Assembly (NCBI RefSeq): GCF_001641265.1 | Contig: NW_020167548.1 | Coordinates: 186,001-250,000, forward strand | Direction of reading: 5' to 3' | Length of the DNA: 64,000 nucleotides | From: Pseudogymnoascus destructans | Lineage: Eukaryota > Ascomycota > Leotiomycetes > Thelebolales > Thelebolaceae | Shown: one piece after another, positions 33,765 to 43,932 of the stretch | Layout: every line of letters starts with the position of its first letter | Position numbering within the stretch: the stretch's first letter is position 1 | Made by a program: the position numbers and the translations under genes | Notes under the pieces: generated by a model | Told to the model about the DNA's origin: nothing | Databases searched by the model: none | What the model saw: only the letters and a program-made list of their open reading frames with translations

Positions 33765-34434
33765 CTAGTTATTTATCCTTAGACTCGTCTTCAAAGGAAC
33801 CGGCTTCCCGTTCACATCCCGAGGTTCGAAGTCCAGCGCAAGGTATCCAGTCTCCGGGACATCCTGACCACACTTCTCAGTGACCCAGTTCTCAAACATA
33901 TCCATTCCAGCAATTGCTCCGCCAGCCGTCCAGAACTTCCCATCAACAGCCCACTGCTGCGATGACCAGTTCACTTCCGGTTTCAGCCTTTGCCAGATAC
34001 TGATGGTTCGTAGTCGCAGTTTTTCCATCAAGAACACCAACTATGGCGGCAACCATTCTACCACTGCATGTTGTGAACAGGCCCTGGAGTCCATCCACTC
34101 GATCCCGAATGAAGTTTGCAAAGACGTCCGGTACGTTGAGGAATAAATCGGCGTACGGCTCGCCGATGAGGAGGTAATCGAGCTTGGGACATGTCGCACA
34201 GGTGGTGGTTGGCTTAATTGTGCAATTTGCCGTTCCGGTGATCCCATCCATGGTGTCCCCGATATAATGGAATTGAATATCAAGGCCACGGTTGGCGAAT
34301 TCTAGTGGCTCTCCGATATGTTCCTGGTTTTTCTTCAGGTACGTGATTGAGGAAGACGAGAGAATATCAACTGGTCCAACGACGTCTAGGACTTGGAAAG
34401 GGATCAAAAGAATCCCGAACTGGATGGGTGCCAT
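33765..34434 (-). pseudogene. DJ-1/PfpI family protein, frameshifted
   Basis: Minus-strand frame 34434 onward reads MAPIQFGILLIPFQVLDVVG, DYLLIGEPYADLF and the nucleophile elbow GLFTTCSGRMVAA, as in DJ-1/PfpI proteins (isonitrile-hydratase-like branch). At about 33985-34005, just after DGKTATTNHQ, the family sequence jumps to a different frame (QQWAVDGKFWTAGGAIAGMD, then DVPETGYLALDFEPRD) and ends at 33765. A single-base insertion, or a two-base deletion, explains the break; no intron fits. The first frame stops soon after, losing the C-terminal third. The gene lies at the edge of a tract with other broken genes. Confidence 0.8.
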
Positions 34435-34559
34435 CTTGGATAAATCGGAATCGAAAGGGGGCCCCCTTAAAGTAAATGTTCTTCGTCTGTGAAGTGAGCT
34501 ATAAAGACAAAGGGTAGCATATGAGTTGTTATAGGAATGTGAGCACGGGCGCCACGGAG

Positions 34560-34993
34560 GATCTCTGATGTTGCAAGTGATAAATCGCGGGTCCTAGACC
34601 GCGAATCGCAGAGGAGAATTACTGTCAAATCGCGGGTCGCGGGTTGTGGGTCGAGCCAGCCCGGAAGAAACTCAACTTCTCTTGAGTATCGAGCTTATTA
34701 ACAGGCTATAATATGATAATTATAGCCCCGAGCGATTGAGAGCCTTCATTTTACTCATAGTTGTTATTATCGCTGGCTGTCATCACGGATCCTAAATCGC
34801 GGATCGCGGAGGAAACCTACTATCAAATCGCGGGTCGCGGGTTCTGAATCGATCGTCACTGGCGGCGCGGAAGAAACTCAACTTCTCCAAGTACCTAGCT
34901 CATTGATAGGCTATAATATGATAAATATAACCCTGGGTGATTGAGAGCCTTCATTTTAGTCATAGTTACTATAATTGATAGCGGTCATCACGG
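34560..34993. repeat. Two diverged tandem copies of a roughly 0.2-kb unit
   Basis: Copy 1 (about 34572-34788) and copy 2 (about 34789-34993) share ATCGCGGGTCGCGGGTT, GGAAGAAACTCAACTTCTC, AGGCTATAATATGATAA and TTGAGAGCCTTCATTTTA in the same order and spacing. Differences include many transitions. I do not recognise the unit as an LTR or MITE; no terminal TG/CA or inverted ends were found. Confidence 0.8.
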
Positions 34994-35104
34994 TCCCTCT
35001 TAGGACTTTTGGCATCATAAGGAGATTTAATCGAAGAATGTAACACCAGTGCCCACAAGATACCAAGTAGTCGTGATCCCCAAAACCATATATATATATA
35101 GGTT

Positions 35105-35720
35105 CTAACGGATACACGTCTCCAGCCCCATGGTCGTGCCATCCACTGGTGGCGTCAATCAGTCGTGTTGGATCGAGTGACCTGACAAGATTGGTGAGGC
35201 CAAATTCAGGATACCCATCAATCAATTTCCCCAGCCTTCGTTATAAATAACCTAAGAATTGCTCAGTAATTATCGGAACAAATAACCACTGCGCCAAAGT
35301 TGAGTAGGAGCTGCTGTCCGGACCAAGACGATGGAACATTGAAAGAGGTGGAGAACCACAAATATATCGTGTTACTGCCTAGGATTCCGCAAAGGCACTC
35401 TCGAGGCAAGAAGGGATTAAGACTTCCTGAGCCAACTCTTGACCAAATGGAGGGCTATTGAGGGAATTTAAGCTGGCAGCATCTTGATATTTCCAGATTC
35501 CATTCAGGTTTTGCCATTCAGCGCGCTCAAGCTGAGGTCGAGGATATTCGGGCCAAGGGTTTGTGCCAACCTTGAAGTTCCAGTCCGTTGTCAACGGTGG
35601 TTCCTTCACAGCATACGAAGCGGCTCGGTTGATATTGGGCTTTTGATAATCCCCTGAGAGACTGCGCGCCAGGACAGCATCTGCCAACAGCGGCAAAAGA
35701 AGGCCGGCTTTGAAATGCAT
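35105..35720 (-). pseudogene. GH2 glycoside hydrolase, internally deleted
   Basis: The 5' part (35720-35379) encodes a secretion signal (MHFKAGLLLPLLADAVLARS) and the N-terminal sugar-binding start of a family-2 glycosidase (TDWNFKVGTNPWPEYPRPQL, ERAEWQNLNGIWKYQD), and stops at 35379. The second part (35225 to about 35105) reads EFGLTNLVRSLDPTRLIDAT then SGWHDHGAGDVYPLEP, which belongs to the catalytic barrel several hundred residues later. The middle of the gene, including the acid/base and nucleophile regions, is missing. Family members are secreted or intracellular beta-galactosidases and beta-glucuronidases. This copy cannot be functional. Confidence 0.85.
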
Positions 35721-36821
35721 CTTGCCAGTAGCAAGTATAAGAAAATAATAGTAACTTCAAAACACAGGGGCGTGAATCTTGTTGGAGCGACAGAGGCAGT
35801 AAGAAGTGGGAAGAAGAAAAATTCTTGGGCGTTCAGGACCGACCTTTTAAGAAGGTTAGCTCTCACTTGAGTCCGCAATAAATGTCTGTCATCTCTCGCA
35901 GCAAGCAGCCAAGGCTAGCTACCTCACCGACATGGCGAGTGATACCAACTCACCAGGATGATATTGCAGATCACAAAATGAGAGAGGCAGGCCGGAGTGC
36001 TCGGAAGTATGGCGAGTCCCGGACACGCGGTAGCCGTCTTCCTTCAAACCTCTGTCTTAGGAGGACGCGGGCTAAGACAGGGCTCCCCACTCTGCGGGAT
36101 CCTCCAGAGACACTTTATCCCACCAACCCACAGTCAAAGCTTTGCATCGAAATACATGCGAAGTTGGTTTCTAGCTCGGTAGCGCTACCCGACAAGGTGG
36201 AACCAGAGAGTCTAACGTTATACTGAATCTGCAGTCAAAGGGAAGACCTTCGGGGACCAAATTTCTGCAATTTGGCCTCCAAGAAACCAACTTTTGACCC
36301 CGCACTCTCTCACATTACAGCTTCAATGCAGCTCCAACAGTGATGGCGCAACGTTGTACGACTATCCATGAGCGAATGCGGGGTCGCCAACATTGGTCAC
36401 CCTCGAAGGATTCGGGATCAGCAACTATTGCCAGTGGCATCTGGGGTTGCCCCTCATTCCCCAGGTACCCGGCTATATCATTTCTGCAGGAATTGTAAAA
36501 GCAGAAAGATCGCCGTGGCAGTTCGTATACCTGTGCGGAGGTATATTCACAAATGCAGGTATTCCTTCCGGATCGTCCAGTGCAAGTAGGAGCTATATGT
36601 TATTTAGACTCGTAGTGTTCGGCCCTATCATTAGATGTCAAGCCATATATACGGCCTAGATTACTTTTAGAGCAGGCGCCGACGGCGAGAAATTAAGCGA
36701 GAAATTCGAATGCCGCCTCGGAGATAGCCCGGAAAGAGCCTCTCACATGGCCGTTCACCTACAAATGCAATAGTTGATGATTTGTTCAATGCACAACCTT
36801 ATTTATTGACTGGCACCATGG
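35721..36821. other. Decayed region between two pseudogenes
   Basis: The GH2 upstream region (35721-35880) precedes about 0.9 kb of short frames. One plus-strand stretch (36366-36640, with GFGISNYCQWHLGLPLIP and SPWQFVYLCGGIFTNAG) looks like a remnant of a membrane-protein exon, perhaps a transporter, but I cannot assign it. An inverted pair AAGTTGGTTTCT / AGAAACCAACTT lies at about 36161 and 36283. Confidence 0.35.
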
Positions 36822-38729
36822 ATAACAGCCCAAGCAAGCCCAGGAAGACCGAACGTGTGTGCAAGACTTGCCGCGGCCTGAAAGTTAGATGCCTGCCTTC
36901 TTCAGACGGCGGAAATATTTGCCAGAAATGCCAGAGGTCAGGTGCATGATGTGTGTTCGAGGAGCTAAAATAGTGGAAGAAATGGAAGGCGCCCGATGAC
37001 CCCACTACTGTCGAAGCCCTAGAGGCAAAGCTATCAGATTTGGCTAAGCAGCTAGAGGCGAGCAACGCCCAGCTCCAGTCCCTTCAAGGGTCGACTTGTG
37101 AGAATCTCAGTCCGGATAATCCGAGTCTAAGCAGCTATGATGCGCCAATCGCATCAAGTTCCTCGAGTACCCAGATAGCGGATCAGGACGAGCACGTTAT
37201 TGGGATGTGGTATTCTTACCACAGACACTGCCAATGGGTACATATTGAAGTACCGGAAAATGTGTGAATACTCCCCACGTTGTGATACCCAAAGAGGCGA
37301 CAACTGAGTCACTGAGGCAAGACCAACCGTTCCTCTTACACGCGGTGATTGCCGCAGCATCCCGTTAGAACCCAGATTTGCAGAACACGCTTGAAGCCTC
37401 CGCGAACGGTTGCTAAGGACAGTCATGATCGAAGGAGAGAAAAGCATGGATCTGCTACAAGCCATTCTCATCTATCTCACTTGGCAACACTTCTTCCACG
37501 TCCCGAAGAAACGACTCTTCAATCAGCTTCTTCATGTTGCTATTAGCATATGCATCGATATGGGACTGGATCTCGGGCCTTGCGGCCAGCGCTAGAAAGG
37601 CTGGGTTGCAATTAGATCACCACTGCGCAGCTGGTGGGACGCCAGATGATATATTCTTTAGCAGAGCAGCGAGAAGAGTGTATATTGGGTGTTACTAGCT
37701 TTCTTCGGCCTCGGCATGGGTCTGGCAGAAACCCAACAACATTCACTATACGAAGTATATGATGCAATGCGCTCAATCCCTATCAAAAGACCCAGAATAT
37801 GAGACAGTTTCTCTCATCCTGCCGCTTCTTCAAACCCAGAGACTCGGCGACGAATTTCATGATTTACTACTCGCCGTCAATCTTGATTACCCATGCTCAT
37901 CTAGCTCAGAACAAGTCCAAACACATCTTAGAACGTTCCGAGCAAAGATAGATGAAGTGCTGCCATACGGGCCCTCGGATTGCTTGCCGACAAGCCTAGC
38001 ATCTCATCTTGCAACCTTACATGCCTATGAAATGGAAATCTTTAAGTAAAAATATGGTGAATAAGGAGAGGATAGGGGGCAAGAATGTGCCCCCCACGTC
38101 CAGTCAGCTCGACGTGATAATGGCCTTCCTTAACTCCGCGCGATGCTACGTAGAGACATTTCTTTCCTTCTCCCTCTCCAAGTATCCCAAGCTTGCGGTG
38201 CCTCAATTGTGGGGCTTGATCGGTAGTGTCTATATTTATCAATGGGCACTCCACAGCTTCCTCTGTGGAACGTGTGCGTTGCCAGAGATAAAGTCAGGTT
38301 AGACATCTACCTCGACCTACTTTGCTACCGCATTACTGGTTCGACTACATAAGCTCCCGCTGGACGGCACCTGTTTTCGCTGATGAGTCCTATATTCGCA
38401 AATGTCAAGGCGTCGTATGAACGGCTTAAGAAACTGCCTCGGACTGCGAGCTCGATTGATGGAGAACCTGTCCATGGGACGGCGTGGGCGAAGCTAAGCC
38501 TTGTAATAAACGGATAAAACCCGGCTGCTGTCCAGCATTCCCATTCTGGTCAAGGGCGCAAAGCGTCACCAGCCCGCCGGTTGAAACACCAAACGATCTG
38601 TTCGCGGCATTTGAATCGACAGATCCCAATATGGATTGTTTTCAGGATTGTTCGTGGCTCGAAGACATGTCCACTGTCAACGCGAACCTGGGCTGTAACA
38701 CAAGTAATTGGAATCTTGATACGTCATGA
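36822..38729 (+). pseudogene. Zn2Cys6 fungal transcription factor, multiply broken
   Basis: From ATG 36822 the frame reads a binuclear-cluster domain: VCKTCRGLKVRC, a loop, then ICQKCQRSGA, a TGA stop where the next residue should be, CVFEELK and a TAG. A coiled-coil dimerisation stretch follows (TTVEALEAKLSDLAKQLEAS). Further fragments in shifting frames continue the fungal-specific TF domain: GEKSMDLLQAILIYLTWQHF, AISICIDMGLDLGP, LVPTSL-like SDCLPTSLASHLATLHAYEM, LNSARCYVETFLSF and a C-terminal ETPNDLFAAFESTDPNMDCF. The stops look like C-to-T or G-to-A changes and several frameshifts are needed, so the gene is dead. It may once have regulated the neighbouring glycosidase. Confidence 0.85.
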
Positions 38730-38896
38730 TAGGTCGTCGCCGTACGAGGTAGTTAACGTAGCCCCTCGGGCGGCACAGTCATAGCATGTACCAAAAGAAA
38801 ATGTAGAAATTGAACAGAAACTGTAAATTCTAAAAAACGCATCGAGCTATCTACATTCAAACTCTCTAGCTCCAATATGTACATTTCCGTCCCCAT

Positions 38897-41800
38897 CTAC
38901 TTCAACTCCACTCCCGCCTTGACAGCCGCAACAATAGCATCACAGCTCGTCTTCGCATCCCCAAACAACATGCGATTATTCGGCTTATAAAACATCGGAT
39001 TGGGCACATCCGCATAACCGCTCCCCATCCCCCTCTTCATCACAATCGTATTCCGACTCTTCCACGCATGCAGCACCGGCATCCCCGCAATCGGACTATC
39101 CTTCTCCAGCGCGATCGGATTCACCGTGTCGTTCGCCCCAATCACAATCGTCAGATCCGTGTCGTTGAAATCGTCGTTGATCTCGTCCATCTCCAGTACG
39201 ACGTCGTAGGGCACGCTCGCCTCGGCGAGGAGGACGTTGCATTGGCCTGGCATGCGCCCGGCGACGGGGTGGATGGCGAAGCGGACGGTGGCGCCGCGGG
39301 CGCGGAGGAGGGCGGTGAATTCTGCGATGGCGTATTGCGCTTTGGCTACCGCCATGCCGTAGCCGACAACGATGATGACGCTCTCGGCCTCGAGGAGCTT
39401 CGTGGCGACTTCGTCGACTGTGGTGGTGGTTAGCTCACCCTCGAGTTTGTAGTCTGTGCGTGCGGGCGCGGAGGAGATGCCGCCGAAGAGGACGTTGGTG
39501 AGAGAGCGGTTCATGGCTTTGCACATGATGTACGAGAGGATGCTACCGGAGACGCCGATGAGGGAGCCGACGCTGGTGAGGAGGGGGTTGCCCAGCATGA
39601 AACCCTCGGCTACGAGGGCGAAGCCGGAGTAGGCGTTGAGGACGGTAATGACGACGGGCATGTCCGCGCCGCCGATGGCGGCAGTGGTTGTGTATCCTTT
39701 GGCGAAGGACAGGATGGCGCTGCCACTGAGGCACATAGCAGCAACCGCCGGGGCGCCTGGCGCCATTGTGACGAAGGCACCCATTGTTGCGGCGTTCAGG
39801 GCCAGCATGCCGCCATTGATGAGGTGCCTGCCAGGCAGGATTGTGGGCTTGGAAGACATACGACCGGCGAGCTTGAGGAAAGCCACAATAGACCCGGTGA
39901 AGGTGACACCACCGATCAGGACACCAAGATACCCAGTCACCATATGAAGCATCGAAATGTGGTCACCACTCACGGCGGCCAGAACGGAGCCGATGGAAGT
40001 GAGGACGGCAGCGAGACCTACGACGGAGTGCAGTGCAGCTACTGTCTGGGGGAGCTCCGTCGCGGTGATGCGTCGTCCGACTACTCCTCCAATTCCAGAA
40101 CCTAGGCCAGCGATGGCGAGAACTTGGATTAGCTGTGGGGTGGTGAAACCGCAGGCTGCGAGAGAGGCGAGAATTCCAGATCCCACACCGAGGATACCAA
40201 GGAGGTTACCCGTGCGAGCAGTTGCCTGCGATGCGAGTCCAGAGAGAGATCCGATACAAAGCATAGAGCTAGCCAGGTACCCAGCCTGAACGAGTCCAGC
40301 CATGCCAGTCGAAGCAGCAGCGATATAACCACCACCAAAGAGTATACCCGGGATGGCGTAAAGCCATGGGTACTCCGGGGGGTCAGTCTTTCGACGGAAC
40401 ATATCGAGCATGCGCTTCGTGATGACGAAGCCACCGGTAACATTAACAAACGCAAGGAGCACAGAAGCCGCGCCGAGGAACTGCGGGATCGTTTCGGGTA
40501 AATAGTTGCCGCCCATGATGAAGAAGCCACCGACACCAACCATTCCTGAGATGGCGTTGGTGACGCTCATGAGCGGGGAGTGCAGGGCGGGCGCGACGCC
40601 CCAGACGACGCGGTAGCCGATCAGACCAGCGAGAGAGAAGGTGAAGAGGTTACCCATGAAGAGGGGGCCGGTTGCTTTTCCGAGGGCGAGGACGGCGCCC
40701 ATGGCGCCGGTGACGGTCATGACTTCGCGAGAAGCCTTATGCCATGGGGTCAGGGCTAGAACTTCTTCCTTGACCTCGGCTGCCTTTGGCGCGGGTGCGG
40801 GAGGTGGTGCGAGGGGAGGCAGGGCGGGGAGGAATTCGCCGTTGTAGGTGACGATGGAGCGGCGGACTACTTCGTCGTTCAGGTCGATACCGAAGTGCTT
40901 CTCTTTGGGTGACATGGACAGGAGGAATTTGGTGATGTTGTTGGAGTACAGTGTGGATGACTGTGTCGGGAGACGAGATGGGAAGTCCGTATAACCTTTC
41001 ATACGTTAGTGTCTATACAGTGAATCAATATATGAGAGCGTACCAATCACAGTCACGCCTTTGTGAGTAACCAGTTCGCCTGGTACAGTGATCTCGCAAT
41101 TACCACCGGCCTCAGCAGCCAAATCAACAACGACGGAGCCAGGCTTCATCGCGGACACCATCTACAAAACTTGTCAGCTGTAAGCTACTAAAATCGCAAC
41201 ACAGGATTAACGAACCTCTTCAGTAATCAGGGTAGGAGCCAGTTTGCCAGGAATCAGCGCAGTGGTGATGACGATGTCAACCTCCTTGCACTGCTCGAGG
41301 AAGAGCTTCATCTCTGCCGCGATAAACTCCTTCGACATGACCTTGGCATAGCCGCCACCCCCAGAGCCGTCTTCTTCCATATCGACCTCGATAAACTCTG
41401 CTCCGAGCGATTGGACCTGCTCGCGTGCAGCACTTCGTGTATCGAAGCCACGGACGATAGCGCCCATGCGGCGAGCCTACATATGTCAGAACTGTCCACA
41501 TAACGAACTGCAGCTAACTGCTTACCGTAACAATAGCACTAAGTCCAGCAACACCAGCTCCAATAACCAGCACTTTACAAGGCGGGATCTTCCCCGCCGC
41601 AGTCGTCTGCCCAGTCATAAATCGGCCAAAGTGATTCGAAGCCTCCAACACAGCCTTATACCCGGCAATATTCGCCATCGAGCTCAGCGCATCGAAGGTC
41701 TGCGCCCTCGAGATTCGCGGAATCATATCCATAGCAAACGACGTCAACCCCTTCTTGGCCATCATATCCACGACTGGCCTATTGCGGTCCAGACCCGGCT

Positions 41801-42344
41801 GCAGCATCGAGATGATAGTCGATCCAGGCTTGAACCCGTCCACGAAATTGTTCACATGGCTCGTAAACTGCGGTTCCTCGTTCGCCCATGTAGGGTTCCC
41901 GGCCGTAAGTCGCGGAGGTCGCACTTTAAGTACGATATCACTCTCGGTCCAGACGTTGCGGGAATTGGCGATGGTGGCGCCGGCGGCCTCGTAGTCGTGG
42001 ATGGGGAACTGGGCCTCGAAGCCGGCGCCGTGCTCGACCATGACGCGCTTGAATCCTTTCTTGAGGAGGAGGGCGGCGTTGGCGGGGGTCATGGCGACGC
42101 GGCGCTCGCCGGGGAAGACCTCGGTGGGCACGCCGATGGTGAGCTCGGAGTAGGGGATTGATTTGACTGGGTGTTCGGGCTCGGGCTCGGGCTCGGGCTC
42201 GGAGGGCTTCTTCTCTTCATAGAGGCGTGTTGTAGAGTTATAGAGGCGGCGTTTGGAGCGGTTGAGGCTTGTTACTGTGGATTGGGAGAGCCATACTGTG
42301 TGGTTGGCCAAGGCCCCACAAAGCCTTGTGGATGGGGTTATCAT
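38897..42344 (-). CDS. nnt: Proton-translocating NAD(P) transhydrogenase, single chain
   Basis: Four exons (42344-41526, 41476-41216, 41161-41044, 40995-38897) encode 1098 residues. Residues 1-60 form a mitochondrial presequence with an EPEPEPEPEHP spacer. Domain I follows (TIGVPTEVFPGERRVAMTP; VLVIGAGVAGLSAI, an NAD Rossmann loop split by intron 1; ALIPGKLAPTLITEEMVSAM). Next is a linker with PAPAPKAAEVKEE, then the membrane domain II (about 13 spans) and domain III (IIVVGYGMAVAKAQYAI; RFAIHPVAGRMPGQCNVLLA; VIGANDTVNP; GMGSGYADVPNPMF). The enzyme of the inner mitochondrial membrane couples proton import to NADPH formation. The order I-II-III in one chain is that of animal and fungal enzymes. 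All junctions keep frame and conserved text. Confidence 0.96.
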
Positions 42345-43932
42345 GGTTAGAGTGAGTTTATGTATTTAAACTGGAGAAGGAGCTTGGTTGTATTCCTTGG
42401 TGGAAGGCTGGTAGTCTCTTATGAGCAGGCTGTCTGCTGTGTATCCTTGGTCATGTAGAAAGCGGCTTATTGGGCTGAGTGGAGATTTGAGGGTTTCTAG
42501 GCGTATCTACTACTGCTGGAAGTTAGAATAGGCGCAGTATCAGTTTCTCCATATGCTTACCGTCTTATCTGAGCTGGGTTGGAGTGGAGAGTCGAGTATA
42601 CGGCGGCGTGGCCAACAGGGTATCAAGCTCTCTGGAAGCGGCTCACTCGCGTGGCAGTCTAGCCAAACCGGCGTCTCAGAGCAACAATCCCGTGGCTGCG
42701 CTCAAGTATATCAAACTCTCCTCGGGCACAATCAGAGCTATCATCCCAGATTTCGCGGCTCAGTTTCGTCGTTATCGTCGTTGTCGTCGTCGCCAACACG
42801 TCGCTGTGTGGGGAAGAAGGATCAAATAGCCTCGCGGGCCGATAGGTAGCGTATTTAACCACCTGGGCGCGTAAGTTTGTATGTACAGCTGTACGAGAGG
42901 ATCAATGCCTTGCTGCTTCTGGAGATGTCTTATGTTTCTTATGTCTCTTATGTCTCTTATGTCTCTTATGTGCAATACATATATGTACAGCACAGAACAG
43001 AACAGAAAGTGTTTGATACCGGCCAGGAGAAAAGAAAGCAGGTACTTGGTGTCGCGTGTGGTCGTTGGTAGCCGATGAGGTACCGCTCCGACTAAGTTAC
43101 CGCGCCGAGTACCCCGCATAGTCCCGAGGTGACGGACCCTGAAACTCGAAACTGACTGTGCGCAACGGAGAGACCTGGGCCGCACATAACAAGATCAGAA
43201 CATGCAACATCACACTGCAATATCAGAACTTGGCCAGCTAACTAACTCATGGTATCAAATTATCACCATAGCTACTACATAAACTCGGCGGCGACAACAT
43301 ACAAGTCTACAAGTCTTGAGGTCTGATAATCTTCTGCCCCTTGAACATCAACCAACCCATGAACCCCCCACCACATGGCTTCTCAATCTTCGTGTTGATA
43401 TCAGTCATTGATATCACACAGTAGCAGCACAGTCGTCGTTATCGACTACCCTGTGTAGAGTGATTATAGTCGACTACTCCTCATCCAGTGCTCGTAGTTG
43501 TCTACTAATCGCCCGGTGATGATGCTTGACTACTCCTCATATAGCCACGGCAGCCGACTACTTCTCTCAGTCACACACATCCGCAAGCACGCTCACAATC
43601 AAGAAACAAAGATTCTTCATTCATCCTCCCTCTCTCTTCTTCTCCCCCCCCAAAAAAGCTAAGAAACCATAAACAACCAAAAAAAAACTACGAAGATCCC
43701 CCCCTGCTCCCAAGCCAGATAGATATATTCGCATCGCGCATAGCGCATCGACCAACAGAGCCTGAAATAGAAAACAAAAAACCCTCGTTGATAAAAAACA
43801 GGCGTATACATAAACGCGTACATCCATACAACCCCCCCATCCCCCATCCCCCATCCCCTGGTCATTAAAAAAAAGAAGGGGGGGGGGTATCAGAAGGGTT
43901 AGAAGGAGCCAGAAGTCATAAGCAAGGGGTGA
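42345..43932. other. 1.6-kb intergenic region with short repeats
   Basis: Between the nnt start and the kinesin stop. It holds a TATGTCTCTT array (about 42925-42970), a set of TCGACTACTCCTCAT-like repeats (about 43440-43560) and homopolymer A/G/C tracts in the kinesin 3' flank (43640-43890). Frames here are not supported as genes. Confidence 0.5.
42925..42970. repeat. TCTTATGTCTCT 10-bp array
   Basis: About five copies of a 10-bp unit (CTTATGTCTC, first unit CTTATGTTTC). Both strands remain open through it, so the matching frames are artefacts. Confidence 0.8.

Noticed and set aside
42553..42849. Frames upstream of nnt
   Set aside because: Short, overlapping on both strands, contain triplet repeats; the region is better explained as nnt promoter.
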